Source of the DNA: a virus
DNA length: 59,681 nt
Virus record (IMG/VR): IMGVR_UViG_3300031787_000134
Location: 1 to 59,681 of that record
Strand: one strand, 5' to 3'
A model generated the notes under the pieces. That model made no database searches. It had not been told where the DNA came from and was given only the letters and a program-made list of their open reading frames with translations. The position numbers and the translations under genes are program-made. Shown piece after piece: positions 7,076-16,294 of this stretch (positions are counted from its first letter, which is position 1; each line of letters opens with the position of its first letter).

Positions 7076-8533
7076 ATGAAGCAGAAGACCGACAAATTAC
7101 TCTTGGCTGCGATGGAGAAGCTAGAAAAGCTCCGTCGCCAGGAGTGTTTTGACCCGGCAAGTCCTGACAGTAAGCCCACCGCAGCGCAACAAGAAGTGAT
7201 TCAAGACTTCGGCAAAGTCAAAATTCAGGTCATCCGCTCAGGTACGCAGGCGGGAAAATCTCAGACATGTTCGAGACTTATCACTTGGGTCTTGACTGAA
7301 ACTCACCCCAATTGGAAAAGACCAACTGAATGGGGAAATGAGCCTTTACTGGCCATCGTGGCTGGCCGTACCGGCAAGCAAATCGAGGAATCCCTCCTAC
7401 CCAAAATCAGGTCTTTCCTCGAACCGGGAACATTTAAAGAAGTCCGAATCGGGAACATCATTCAGCGCCTGGAATTGGACAACGGGAACCGTATCGTCTT
7501 TCAGTCCCTGGAAAACCCCTCGATGGCGAGAGAGCGGATTCAGTCTTACGTTGCTCATATTGCTTGGATTGATGAATTGCCCCCCACTGTAGACGTCATG
7601 GACGAATTACTTCGCCGGATTCAGGCTAGAAATGGCCACTTCTTGGCATCATTTACGCCCCTAGTCCGAAATGTCAAAGTGCAAAAGTTCGTCGACTCAT
7701 TGACAGCCCCGCTCGCCAAGACGTACCGCTTCCGAATGCTTGATAATCCCCTTTACGCGGACCCCGTTCGGCAGGCCGAAATCTTGTCGTCTTTGGGGCA
7801 TCTCCCCGAGCACGTCAGAAACAGTCGTCTCTACGGCGATTGGATGTCAGATGATAACGCGGTATTTTACTTTGATTACAATACGATGGTAGAGCTGCCT
7901 ACTGGCTACTCCCCACTGTGGCGCCACGTTGAAAGTGTCGACCCTGCAGTAAAGTCCGCCCTCGGTTACACCCTTTGGGCGGAGGACCCATCCTCTGGCG
8001 TCTGGTACTGCATCAAAGCGGAGTATATCAAAGGAGTTTACGTCCCGACCGAGCTCGTCAGCACCGTGGCAAAGCTCAGCGCCAACGTTAACATTGTCCG
8101 CCGCATATCAGACCCCCACGAATCTTGGTACATTCACACCGCCGCCAGTATGGGAATCAGCTACAGCACCGTCTACGACAAAAACAGCCGGAAGGCGGAA
8201 CTAATAAAAAACTTCCAAGAGGCCCTCGGCTCCCAGCTCCGGATTGCCCCAACGGCGGACCTCCTCATCGAAGAAATAACATCAGCAAGGTGGAGTGATA
8301 CACGGGATGGAAAGATTGCTTCTGGTAGCGATTATCATTTGCTGGACAGCTCTCAGTATTTCCTTGATGTTAAGCCGAAACGGGAAACCTCGCCTCAAGT
8401 TGGTTTACCGTGGGATGCCGCCCTTTACAAAGCCCACGTCGACCGAAAGAAAGCTGAAGCTAGTAAGCAAATGAAACTAATGCAGCGTGCTATCCAAAGA
8501 AAGGGACGAAGTCATGTCCGAAAATTCTCCTAA
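7076..8533 (+). CDS. terL: Terminase large subunit (packaging ATPase/nuclease)
   Basis: The 485-aa length suits the family. Walker A is SGTQAGKS (55-62), Walker B with the catalytic glutamate is HIAWIDELP (161-169), and the nuclease domain begins near VESVDPAVK with its metal-binding aspartate at about 289. The protein docks on the portal, pumps DNA into the prohead and cuts the concatemer. The ribosome binding site before ATG 7076 is poor and a start at 7112 is possible. Its end overlaps the next gene by 20 bases. Confidence 0.95.
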   Translation: MKQKTDKLLLAAMEKLEKLRRQECFDPASPDSKPTAAQQEVIQDFGKVKIQVIRSGTQAGKSQTCSRLITWVLTETHPNWKRPTEWGNEPLLAIVAGRTGKQIEESLLPKIRSFLEPGTFKEVRIGNIIQRLELDNGNRIVFQSLENPSMARERIQSYVAHIAWIDELPPTVDVMDELLRRIQARNGHFLASFTPLVRNVKVQKFVDSLTAPLAKTYRFRMLDNPLYADPVRQAEILSSLGHLPEHVRNSRLYGDWMSDDNAVFYFDYNTMVELPTGYSPLWRHVESVDPAVKSALGYTLWAEDPSSGVWYCIKAEYIKGVYVPTELVSTVAKLSANVNIVRRISDPHESWYIHTAASMGISYSTVYDKNSRKAELIKNFQEALGSQLRIAPTADLLIEEITSARWSDTRDGKIASGSDYHLLDSSQYFLDVKPKRETSPQVGLPWDAALYKAHVDRKKAEASKQMKLMQRAIQRKGRSHVRKFS

Positions 8534-8804
8534 CATGATAGGCATTTCCCTCCTCATTAGTCAGACCCCTCCCCGAAGGGAGGAGCGCCATAGGCGGGAG
8601 CACCATGAGCGAAAGCCGACCATCGAGCAGAAAGTCCGTGACTGTATTGAGCGAATTGACAACGGCTGCGGAACTGAGGTAGACTTTCTTACGTTGAAGA
8701 AGTTGAAAGCTGCCATTCAATCTAAGCCGAAACTGACACCTCGAATGAAGAACATCCTGGATATGGTAGAACCGGTAATCCGCAAGTTTGGTTACTACTT
8801 TTAG
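8514..8804 (+). CDS. Small basic hypothetical protein (96 aa)
   Basis: ATG 8514 follows AGGGACGAAG and overlaps the end of the large terminase gene. The product has an Arg/His/Glu-rich stretch (PPRREERHRREHHERKP) and a helical C-terminal half. Its place between terminase and portal, and its charge, fit a packaging or head assembly helper. This is inference only. Confidence 0.6.
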   Translation: MSENSPNMIGISLLISQTPPRREERHRREHHERKPTIEQKVRDCIERIDNGCGTEVDFLTLKKLKAAIQSKPKLTPRMKNILDMVEPVIRKFGYYF

Positions 8805-8813
8805 GAGCTTAAG

Positions 8814-10841
8814 ATGCCAATAAAAATCACAGTTTGGGATGAGGCTCAAACCAAACGGGAGATAATGAAGCGCTACCAAAATGCGCAAACCCAGCGGTCC
8901 CAAATTGAGCAGCGTTGGCTATCGAATGAGCAAGCGGTTTACTCGACCGGCACCATGACCGGGGCCAATTACATGTCGGGCAGTCTTACTTCGCTACTCA
9001 CCAACCCCTTTCCCGGTGTCGACCAGTCTGGTGCCGATACCAACAACGTATACATCTTCAAAAATCTTCGCTTCTTGCACGCCCAAATGAGTGCCAACCC
9101 GCCCTCAGTCGTAATGAGGCCCACTACCTCTGACCAGGAGGACCACCGCCGCGCTGACGCAGCGGACCGAGTTGTCCGGCACGCAATTCGCCAATACCAA
9201 ATGCAAGAGAAGTTTGACCAGCTTACCTTGAACACCCTGGTCTACGGCTCGGGTGTGATGAAAACCGTTTGGGACAGCACTAAAGGCGACATCGTCGAAT
9301 TTAACGAATCGTCCGGAGAGGTTACCCTCGAAGGAGACATCTCGATTACGGTCCCCTTCATTTGGAATATCTTTATCGACCCCGATGCCAGGTCTTGGTC
9401 TGAGGTAAAGTACGTTATCGAGCGCACTTACATGGACTTTGATGAGGCTTGCGCTAGGTGGCCAGATAAGAAGGAATTCCTGGAAGCGGCTAAAGTAACT
9501 CGGGACGGTTCAGCGGAAAAGACCCCTTCCCGTCTCTCAGCTCTAGCGGATGACAAATTCAACTCAGTGGAGTTGTTAGAGTATTGGGAAACTGGCCTTC
9601 CTACAAATGGTTACATGGGCAGGTATTGCCTCACCACCGTCTCGGGCAGTGTCATCGAGCCCTGCAAGCCATCCCCTTACAGATTCAAGCGGGCCGGAGC
9701 GGCGAGGCGCGTCTTGGAAAAGAACCTCCCCGACGATATCATCGAAGAACAGCTGTCCAAATTGCCTGAACAGGCTAGTCTACCTTACCACATCTTGACC
9801 GATATTGATGTCCCGAACGCGGTTTGGGGTAGAAGCAATGTCGAATATGTGTCCCAACTACAAGACAACTTGCTCCGCATCGATACCGCAGTATTGGACA
9901 ACATTCAAGCCCACGGGGTAGCTAGAATGATTGTCCCGGACACGGCTGAAGTAGCCGAGAATGTGAGCAATAGCCCGTGGGACGTGGTCAAGATTGCCGG
10001 TAACCAGCCGCCTTACTTTATGGAAGTGCCGCAGTTAATGCCGGAGATGGTGTCCACTAGGCTAAACCTGATACAAGGGATTAATGACGGCTTCGGTGTC
10101 AACGACGCCATGTTTGGGGTACAAAAGAGGGAGACCTCAGGCACGAGTATGAACTACGCCACCAATCAAGGTAACATGATTAGGCGCCGTCTCTTTAACA
10201 AGTACGTTCTTGCGGTCGAGTCGGTATACAAATCCCTCCTGAAACTGGTAGTCAAGCATTGGCCGGTCAGTCGCACCATTCAAGTACTAGGCAAGGAGAA
10301 TGCTCTAGAGAGTATCGACCTTAAAGGAAGTGACATTGACGGCGGGTACGACATTATAGGCGAGTACGGGGTTTCGCTATCGCTGGACCCGATGAGCAGA
10401 AGAGAAGAAATCCTGATGCTCCAACCTCTGTTTGAGAAGGCGGGAGTCCCTACCAGAACCTCGCTGAAGCTGATGAAGCTCAATGAACTTGAGGGTATGT
10501 ACGACCGCTTGACCTTGGCCGAGAACCGGCAGCGAGAAGTCTTTGACGAGATGATAGCAACCGGTCGGTATATCCCGCCCGAAGACTTACTCGACCACGA
10601 GAATATGATTGCTTGGTCACTCGAGTACTTTATGACCGCTGAGTTTCATTACCTCGAACCCCAGCTAAAGGAGCTGTGCAAACAGCACATCCGAGACCGA
10701 GTTCAGCTAGCAGCGCAAGAAAAGGCCTCGTTACAGGGCACCCCTCCAGGCGCGACTCCAGGTCCCACTCCGCAGCCCACAATGCCCGAAGGGCCAGCAC
10801 CCGGGCAACCCCCGTTAGCGCTGCCGATGGAGAACGCGTAA
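8814..10841 (+). CDS. Portal protein
   Basis: The 675-aa protein lies directly after the terminase with an AGGAG site 5 bases before ATG 8814. The core has the usual portal features: an alpha/beta N-terminal wing (NVYIFKNLRFLHAQMSANPP), a central tryptophan-rich segment (FIDPDARSWSEVKYV), a long clip/stem helix region around GTSMNYATNQGNMIRRRL, and a Pro/Gly-rich tail from about 645 (PPGATPGPTPQPTMPEGP). It forms the dodecameric ring for DNA passage. It is larger than T7-type portals. Confidence 0.85.
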   Translation: MPIKITVWDEAQTKREIMKRYQNAQTQRSQIEQRWLSNEQAVYSTGTMTGANYMSGSLTSLLTNPFPGVDQSGADTNNVYIFKNLRFLHAQMSANPPSVVMRPTTSDQEDHRRADAADRVVRHAIRQYQMQEKFDQLTLNTLVYGSGVMKTVWDSTKGDIVEFNESSGEVTLEGDISITVPFIWNIFIDPDARSWSEVKYVIERTYMDFDEACARWPDKKEFLEAAKVTRDGSAEKTPSRLSALADDKFNSVELLEYWETGLPTNGYMGRYCLTTVSGSVIEPCKPSPYRFKRAGAARRVLEKNLPDDIIEEQLSKLPEQASLPYHILTDIDVPNAVWGRSNVEYVSQLQDNLLRIDTAVLDNIQAHGVARMIVPDTAEVAENVSNSPWDVVKIAGNQPPYFMEVPQLMPEMVSTRLNLIQGINDGFGVNDAMFGVQKRETSGTSMNYATNQGNMIRRRLFNKYVLAVESVYKSLLKLVVKHWPVSRTIQVLGKENALESIDLKGSDIDGGYDIIGEYGVSLSLDPMSRREEILMLQPLFEKAGVPTRTSLKLMKLNELEGMYDRLTLAENRQREVFDEMIATGRYIPPEDLLDHENMIAWSLEYFMTAEFHYLEPQLKELCKQHIRDRVQLAAQEKASLQGTPPGATPGPTPQPTMPEGPAPGQPPLALPMENA

Positions 10842-10842
10842 G

Positions 10843-11235
10843 ATGATAACAAGAGACGAAATCCTTAAAGGGCGGGATAGAGATTACCCGCTCGATTCCG
10901 AACTAGAACAAAACCTGACTCGACTGCTCGACGCGGTCAATAAAATAAGAAAAGAATGGGGGAAGCCGTTAGTGGTTACAAGCGGTTACCGACCAGGCCA
11001 CTTCAACAAATCTGCTCGGGGAGCGAAGAAATCAGCTCACATGACGTGCGAAGCTGTTGACTTCCATGACCCAGACGGCGCGTTTGGGAAGTGGTGCTTA
11101 GCCAACCTCAAGCTATTAGAAGAAGCCGGCCTGTATATGGAAAGCCCCATCTACACCCACGAACCTCCAGCAAAGCGTTGGATTCACTTACAAATTCGGG
11201 CACCCAAATCAGGGAATCGGGTTTTCATACCATGA
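10843..11235 (+). CDS. M15-family peptidoglycan peptidase
   Basis: A zinc peptidase of the D-Ala-D-Ala carboxypeptidase/L-Ala-D-Glu endopeptidase type. The protein carries TSGYRP (46-51), SAHMTCEAVDF with ligands His66 and Asp73, and WIHLQ with His115. At 130 aa it is the bare catalytic domain without a signal peptide or binding domain. It starts one base after the portal stop and is therefore co-translated with late head genes. It may be the endolysin or a virion-borne wall enzyme used at entry. Confidence 0.85.
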   Translation: MITRDEILKGRDRDYPLDSELEQNLTRLLDAVNKIRKEWGKPLVVTSGYRPGHFNKSARGAKKSAHMTCEAVDFHDPDGAFGKWCLANLKLLEEAGLYMESPIYTHEPPAKRWIHLQIRAPKSGNRVFIP

Positions 11236-11262
11236 AGTTCCATAATGATTTTTTGTAAGCTA

Positions 11263-11292
11263 TTGACATCCCGTCCCCGGACAAAGTATACT
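11263..11292 (+). promoter_or_regulatory. Strong sigma-70-type promoter of the capsid operon
   Basis: Perfect TTGACA (11263-11268), an 18-base spacer and TATACT (11287-11292). It lies about 50 bases ahead of the scaffold gene, as expected for high expression of head proteins. Confidence 0.8.
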
Positions 11293-11344
11293 GACAAGTA
11301 TCACAAACAGCCTTATCCCCATGGGACAGGTAGGAGTTAGAAGC

Positions 11345-12466
11345 ATGTCAGTTACAGCACAGTCCATCGTTAACATTGCGCAGTCTTTACGGGGTGGTAG
11401 CAGCAGCGAACCAACATCGTCACCTGCAGTGTCGTCTTTTCCGGAGGTCAAAGCCGTTGACCCTGACAATGACGAGTACTCGGTGACAAGTAGTCAGTCA
11501 GAAGAAACGTCCTTTTCACTAACAGATGAGAGCGAGGGTGATACCTCCGCCGACCAGGAGACCGGGGCCGCAGACCCCACTGCAAAGTCCCCTGCACCGA
11601 GCGGGAAAGAATCAATCGTCGTCACAGATGACAAGGGAAAGCGTCGAATCGAAGTAGACTTTAATAATAAGGACCAGATTAAAAAGTACGTCCAACTCGC
11701 CCACGGTGCCAGAAAATGGCAAGCCGAACGAGACCAAGCCCTCAACAAAGCCAAGGAAGTAGAATCGAAATACTCGACTCTACAAGGCAATTGGGATGTT
11801 CTCGAACAGGCTTATCAGTCATCTGGTATTGAAGGCTTAGTAGACTTACTGGAAGGCAGACAAGGCGCGTTCCAAGAGTGGGAGAAATCCCGCCTCGACA
11901 GACACGAGATGCTCAAAAAGGCATCTCCGGCTGAAAGAGAACTCTTTGAAGCTAGGGAATTGGAAGCAAGGCGTCAACGCGAAATCGAAAAGATTCGCAA
12001 GGAGAATGAGGACTTTAAGAAGAGCGTCCAAGCAGAAAAGGAAACTGCTGAACTTCGCTCCCTCGAAAGTACCGTTCATCCAGTATTTGACCGTTACCGC
12101 TTCGCTGATAAACTCGGCGACTCAGACACGGAACAAATGTTTGACGAAATGCTTTGGAACGCCGCCTTAAAACGCTTGGAGCCGTACGAGGAGAAGGGAC
12201 TCCCCATTACACAAGACTTAGTAGACAGGGAATTCAAATCCGTTTCTACTGCCTTGCGTAAACGTATCAATCTCCAAGCCGAGAAAAAGGCTGCTAAAGT
12301 CGTGGAGCAAAAGAAAAGGGAAGCTACCGAGAATGTACAAGCTGCAGTCTCGAATGGGTACCGCTCTTCCTCCGCAGCCAAGGAAGCCGAAGAACTAATC
12401 AAAAGTGGTAATATCGCCGGCCTCTTCAAAGGATGGGGCAAATACGGCAAAGTTTTCAACAAGTAA
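11345..12466 (+). CDS. Scaffold protein
   Basis: The 373-aa protein is acidic and unstructured at first (Ser/Thr/Glu/Asp-rich to about 110). It then forms long charged coiled coils (RARELEARRQREIEKIRKEN-like) and ends in a short basic helix. That profile, and the position directly before the major capsid gene, identify an assembly scaffold. ATG 11345 is used because AGGAG lies 8 bases upstream. An in-frame ATG at 11321 is less well placed. Confidence 0.75.
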   Translation: MSVTAQSIVNIAQSLRGGSSSEPTSSPAVSSFPEVKAVDPDNDEYSVTSSQSEETSFSLTDESEGDTSADQETGAADPTAKSPAPSGKESIVVTDDKGKRRIEVDFNNKDQIKKYVQLAHGARKWQAERDQALNKAKEVESKYSTLQGNWDVLEQAYQSSGIEGLVDLLEGRQGAFQEWEKSRLDRHEMLKKASPAERELFEARELEARRQREIEKIRKENEDFKKSVQAEKETAELRSLESTVHPVFDRYRFADKLGDSDTEQMFDEMLWNAALKRLEPYEEKGLPITQDLVDREFKSVSTALRKRINLQAEKKAAKVVEQKKREATENVQAAVSNGYRSSSAAKEAEELIKSGNIAGLFKGWGKYGKVFNK

Positions 12467-12492
12467 CAAACAGAAAGAACAGGTAAACTATC

Positions 12493-13848
12493 ATGGCTTA
12501 TGATAACATCAATCAATTAAATCTAGGTAACATCCTTCAAATCGCGTTTAGCGATGGTATCCGGAATCAGATTTCCGTTGACTTCCGCGACTTTGAACAC
12601 ATCAAACGCGCTAAAGTGGCAGGCTCTCTTCCCCGGGAACTCCGCTTTATGTTCCAGACAAGTCTGGGAGCCGCCGCTATCCAGTACGCCAATCCGGGTG
12701 CCGGGGCTGGCCGGCTCTTCCCCAACTCTCAGCAAGTCAAAATTGCCGAGAACACGGCGAAGATGAAAGAACTTCAAGCGACTATCGAACTCGAGTACAA
12801 CTTGTTTGACCGGGCCCGCAAGTCTCCCGAAAAGTATGCGGAGCCACTCGCTATCGAAATCGACAGCAAGATGTCGGCCGCTAAGCGTCGTCTAGCAGCT
12901 GACCTTTACGGCGACGGAACCGGGGTTGTCGGCACGATTTCTTCTGTCTCCATTTCGGGCGGCAAAGCTGTTGTGACGCTGTCGGCCTCTGGCCGGGGGC
13001 ATGTGGGCTTCTTCGAGTACTATGACCTTCTCGTCCACAAAGCTGCTGCTGGTACCGCCGGCACCGCTCCTGTCCTTGCTTCGGGAACCTTTGCTCAGTG
13101 GTCCGTTCTTGACAAAGACCGCTCCGCTGGCACCGTTACCCTCGAAGCTCAAGACAGTGCAGGTGCTGCCCTTACTGTCAACAGCTGGGCCCCATCCGCA
13201 GGCGAAGTGTTCTACCGCTACGGCCAGCCGACCATCCCGAACTTGACCTCTATCTCTGACTACAGCTTGGCAACGGAAGTTATTGCCGGTCTTGAGTCGT
13301 TGACCGCTAACGACGGCCGTATCGTCCACAACATCACCATGAGCGGCGCTACTGGCGGCTCTAGGTTCGATGCTGGTGGCAACCCACTTGACGTGAAGCA
13401 CATTCAAAAACTGATGGACCAAGTGAAGCTGTCTGTTGGTCAAGACCGGTACCGTTGGAAAGCCCTCAACATGGCTCCAGAGTCGCACGCCTCTCTCATC
13501 GAAAGTCGTGAGACTGACCGCCGTTTCCAAACTATTGAAGACAATAAGCGCGGTGTGAAGTACTTCGCTTACGTTCACGGTAATGACGTCCTCGAGTGTG
13601 TCACGAGTGAGTTCGTGCCCCAAAACCGGATTTATGTCATGCCCGAAACTAAGGCTGGCGAGAAAGTTCTGGAGTATCACGGCTCCGACTTCGAAACGGT
13701 CAAAGGCCAAGACATGTCTGACTTCCACTTGAAAGTGGGTGGGTCGGGCTACACGAACGCCATGGTGTCTTACCTCCTCGCAACGGGTGTCCTCATCTGT
13801 AAGCATCCGAAAGCGGTGGGCGTCATCACCAACTTCGTCAACACTTAA
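12493..13848 (+). CDS. Major capsid protein
   Basis: The 451-aa protein follows the scaffold within the same promoter unit and ends at a strong terminator, the usual arrangement for the most abundant head protein. The N-terminal third has the segment RELRFMFQTSLGAAAIQY and an extended arm. The middle is beta-rich with a Gly/Ala/Thr insertion (about 155-245). The C-terminus (VKGQDMSDFHLKVGG...YLLATGVLICKHPKA) is like podovirus capsids with HK97 topology. Fold membership is inferred from length and context. Confidence 0.85.
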   Translation: MAYDNINQLNLGNILQIAFSDGIRNQISVDFRDFEHIKRAKVAGSLPRELRFMFQTSLGAAAIQYANPGAGAGRLFPNSQQVKIAENTAKMKELQATIELEYNLFDRARKSPEKYAEPLAIEIDSKMSAAKRRLAADLYGDGTGVVGTISSVSISGGKAVVTLSASGRGHVGFFEYYDLLVHKAAAGTAGTAPVLASGTFAQWSVLDKDRSAGTVTLEAQDSAGAALTVNSWAPSAGEVFYRYGQPTIPNLTSISDYSLATEVIAGLESLTANDGRIVHNITMSGATGGSRFDAGGNPLDVKHIQKLMDQVKLSVGQDRYRWKALNMAPESHASLIESRETDRRFQTIEDNKRGVKYFAYVHGNDVLECVTSEFVPQNRIYVMPETKAGEKVLEYHGSDFETVKGQDMSDFHLKVGGSGYTNAMVSYLLATGVLICKHPKAVGVITNFVNT

Positions 13849-13854
13849 CAGCTT

Positions 13855-13895
13855 AGGGAAGGGGCGGCATTCCGCCGCCTCTTTGTCCCTTTTTG
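13855..13895 (+). terminator. Rho-independent terminator after the capsid gene
   Basis: GGCGG-CATT-CCGCC (13863-13876) within an outer AGGGA/TCCCT pairing, followed by five T residues. Some read-through may serve the decoration gene at 13909. Confidence 0.75.
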
Positions 13896-13908
13896 AAAGG
13901 TCAATATT

Positions 13909-14337
13909 ATGAAATCTCCTACAAGAACTGAAGCCGGTCCTCTAGTTTATGGTAAAGTAAACAAGCGGGAAGCAGCCGTCTTGGAATTCGCAAAGCAAGT
14001 AGCTGCTGTTACTTGGGACTTTTCCGCTGATGGCGGTGCTGTTGGTGACGTGACGTTCGGCGTCAAGCTACCAGCCGGTGCCATTGTTGTTGCCGTTCTC
14101 AGTGATGAAGAAACCGCCGTTACTGGCGCTACTTCGATTACTCTTTCCGCCGGGTCAACTGCGCTGACCGGAGCAATCAACTTCACTTCCGATGCCGGGA
14201 TTCAGTCCCGCGATTTGGCTGGCTCCGCTGCCGGCATCAAAGTAACATCTGCTAGTGAACTAAAGATTGCCATCGCAACCAACCCAGCAACAGCTGGTAA
14301 AGTGACGTTTTACGTGCAGTTTTTAGTTAAGGCTTAA
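13909..14337 (+). CDS. Putative head decoration protein (142 aa)
   Basis: ATG 13909 has GAAAGG upstream. The protein is small, nearly all beta (many Val, Thr, Ala and Gly), with no charged coils or active-site motifs. It follows the capsid gene directly, the classic place for a capsid-stabilising or decoration protein. The function is assigned by position and composition only. Confidence 0.5.
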   Translation: MKSPTRTEAGPLVYGKVNKREAAVLEFAKQVAAVTWDFSADGGAVGDVTFGVKLPAGAIVVAVLSDEETAVTGATSITLSAGSTALTGAINFTSDAGIQSRDLAGSAAGIKVTSASELKIAIATNPATAGKVTFYVQFLVKA

Positions 14338-14475
14338 TGTATCTGTACTAGCCGAGGACTTTAGTCCGTGCATGCTCGCGTCACCTGCGAGAGCCTTCGC
14401 GGCGATGTGATAGTGGTGAGCTGCCAGGAGGCTACCTGGTCCATTCCTCCCCAGCCGAGTTCGATGCTGGGGTGT
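14338..14475. other. Structured untranslated RNA segment, tRNA-like in part
   Basis: Closely packed hairpins include GGAC-TTTA-GTCC, CTCGC-GTCACCT-GCGAG, CCAGG-AGGCTA-CCTGG and CCCCAGC-CGAGTTCGAT-GCTGGGG. The last two are enclosed by GGCGATG/TGTCGCC, giving a cloverleaf-like outline with a GTTCGAT loop. There is no usable anticodon loop and no normal D arm, so it is not a functional tRNA. It lies between the decoration gene and the terminator at 14477. Confidence 0.4.
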
Positions 14476-14476
14476 C

Positions 14477-14510
14477 GCCCGCTCCCCCGAAGGGGGGGAG
14501 TCGGGCTTTC
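14477..14510 (+). terminator. Rho-independent terminator
   Basis: GCCCGCTCCCCC - GAAG - GGGGGGAGTCGGGC, a stem of about 12 bp, followed by TTTCCCTT. Confidence 0.75.
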
Positions 14511-14516
14511 CCTTAC

Positions 14517-14543
14517 TTGACATCCCCCTAGTCATGTGCTAAT
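14517..14543 (+). promoter_or_regulatory. Sigma-70-type promoter
   Basis: TTGACA (14517-14522) and the extended -10 TGTGCTAAT (14535-14543), with a rather short spacer of 15 bases. It starts the transcript for the fibre gene at 14566 and directly follows the terminator. Confidence 0.5.
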
Positions 14544-14565
14544 GTCAACTAGACCGGAGGCTTGC

Positions 14566-16206
14566 ATGGCAGATACCATCTCAAGATATTTGAAGCTCAA
14601 AATCGCTGACGATTTGTCCGCCGATGCGAAATATAACCTCCAGCGTATTGACTCCCTTGGTGCTAGTATTGGGTCGACTTTTGTTACCGGGCTAGGTGAC
14701 AAGCTTAGTATCCTCTCCAGGGGAGACATCCAGCTAGTAGCCAATGACTCCTCTATCGGGGGCCCAGGTTCGGGTGGCACCATCACTTTAGGCGATAGTA
14801 GCAATCTTGCTACAGTCGTTATTGAAGGCGCCGCCTTTCGACTCAACTGTGGTCTCGGTCTCAAAAACGCGGCTACTTCCGCCAACAATTACTTGACCGT
14901 TTCCTTCTTGAACGCCGCCAACTTGACGACTCCCCAGTCTCTAACGATTGGGGTCGGGACCGGGAACCGCAGCATTACATTCCCTGAGGACGGGGTGGTA
15001 GTCACCTCCGACGCAACTCAGACCTTGACCAACAAGACCCTTTCTGGGGCAAGTAATACCCTGTCCAATATCGGATATTCGTCCCTCATTCTCACAAATA
15101 GTATTGTCAATGCGGATGTTTCCTCCTCCGCCGCCATCGCCACAAGTAAGCTCTCGGGCCCCCTGACAGCGGTAACTGGTAACGGACTCGGTACCCTCGC
15201 CACACAAAACACAGTCAGCCTCACTGCCGATGTGACTGGCATCCTACCCCCTGCTAATGGCGGCACCGGAACTGATGGTTCGGACAGAACAACTGCACTA
15301 CTAAACGTACTCCCGCTCCTGGCCGGGAATGAATCGGCCACCTTGCGTGTTAATCCGACCGGAACCGGTATCGAGTGGGTCGCTGGTGCGGGACAAGGAA
15401 CCGTCACCAGTGTCGGGATGGCGGTTCCCGCCGAGTGGATAGTTACTAGTAATGACATCGCGTCTCCTCCGTCTATTGACAGCGCAGGCACCTTTACTAT
15501 CACTAAAGCAGCCCAAGCAGCTAATACTATTTACTCTGCCCCGAACGGGACTAGCGGGGAGCCAACCTTCCGCTTCTTAGTTGAGGCCGATATCCCGAGC
15601 TTGGGACAAGGCAAGATTAGTAACCTTACTAGTGACTTGGCCGGGAAGCAAGCTACCATTACCGGGGCCGCTAGCACCATTACTGCTACTGACTTGACCG
15701 TTAGTCGGGCACTGCAGTCCGGTGCGTCGGGTAAAGTTGAAGTATCTACTGTCACATCTACCGAGCTCGGCTACTTATCAGGAGTAACATCCTCGATTCA
15801 GACGCAGCTCGGCAGCAAAGAGCCCACCATCACCGCCGGCACTACTAGCCAATACTGGAGAGGAGACAAGACGTGGTATTCTCCAGTAATTGACTCTACC
15901 GCCGGAAATGAGACGGACCAAGCCGCCAGCGTAGCCGCGATGAAATCATATGTCGGGTCGTACAGCGGCGGCTCATACGCCGCTGACTGGACTACCGGCA
16001 CCGCCATTACCTTAACCCACGGGCTAGGAAGCGAAGACGTTACTGTCAATGTTTACGATATGGACACCAAAAAGGAAATTTTAGTTGATGAAATCAATCG
16101 TGGGGATAGTAGCTCCCCAACTCCCCTTGACACAACAACTAAAGTAACCCTTACCGCTAGTGTAGCCCCCACCGGAAGCGGGTGGCGAGTTGTGGTTCGG
16201 AAGTAA
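14566..16206 (+). CDS. Repeat-rich tail fibre protein A
   Basis: 546 aa, starting at ATG 14566 with CGGAGG 5 bases ahead. An N-terminal domain with RYLKLKIADDLSADAKYNLQ is followed by SLTNKTLSGASNTLSNIGYS and AAIATSKLSG modules typical of phage fibre beta-helices, then ELGYLSGVTSSIQTQLGSK. It ends in a small domain, DWTTGTAITLTHGL...GWRVVVRK. The first and last domains are shared with the gene at 16295, so the two are paralogues of different length. It is probably a virion-attached fibre or fibre base. Confidence 0.75.
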   Translation: MADTISRYLKLKIADDLSADAKYNLQRIDSLGASIGSTFVTGLGDKLSILSRGDIQLVANDSSIGGPGSGGTITLGDSSNLATVVIEGAAFRLNCGLGLKNAATSANNYLTVSFLNAANLTTPQSLTIGVGTGNRSITFPEDGVVVTSDATQTLTNKTLSGASNTLSNIGYSSLILTNSIVNADVSSSAAIATSKLSGPLTAVTGNGLGTLATQNTVSLTADVTGILPPANGGTGTDGSDRTTALLNVLPLLAGNESATLRVNPTGTGIEWVAGAGQGTVTSVGMAVPAEWIVTSNDIASPPSIDSAGTFTITKAAQAANTIYSAPNGTSGEPTFRFLVEADIPSLGQGKISNLTSDLAGKQATITGAASTITATDLTVSRALQSGASGKVEVSTVTSTELGYLSGVTSSIQTQLGSKEPTITAGTTSQYWRGDKTWYSPVIDSTAGNETDQAASVAAMKSYVGSYSGGSYAADWTTGTAITLTHGLGSEDVTVNVYDMDTKKEILVDEINRGDSSSPTPLDTTTKVTLTASVAPTGSGWRVVVRK

Positions 16207-16224
16207 TCCCGCCGTAGGTGGCGT

Positions 16225-16254
16225 TTGACTACTACCGGGGTACTGTGGTATAAT
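16225..16254 (+). promoter_or_regulatory. Strong sigma-70-type promoter
   Basis: TTGACT (16225-16230), an 18-base spacer and a perfect TATAAT (16249-16254). It lies about 35 bases before the ribosome binding site of the gene at 16295. Confidence 0.8.
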
Positions 16255-16294
16255 ACCCGGTAACCTCCACATCTTCGTTAGGTAAGGAAACACT

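Noticed and set aside
14400-14480. Functional tRNA gene
   Set aside because: The acceptor-like stem and TTCGAT loop are present, but the middle hairpin has a six-base loop, the D arm is not formed and the T stem has a G-G mismatch.
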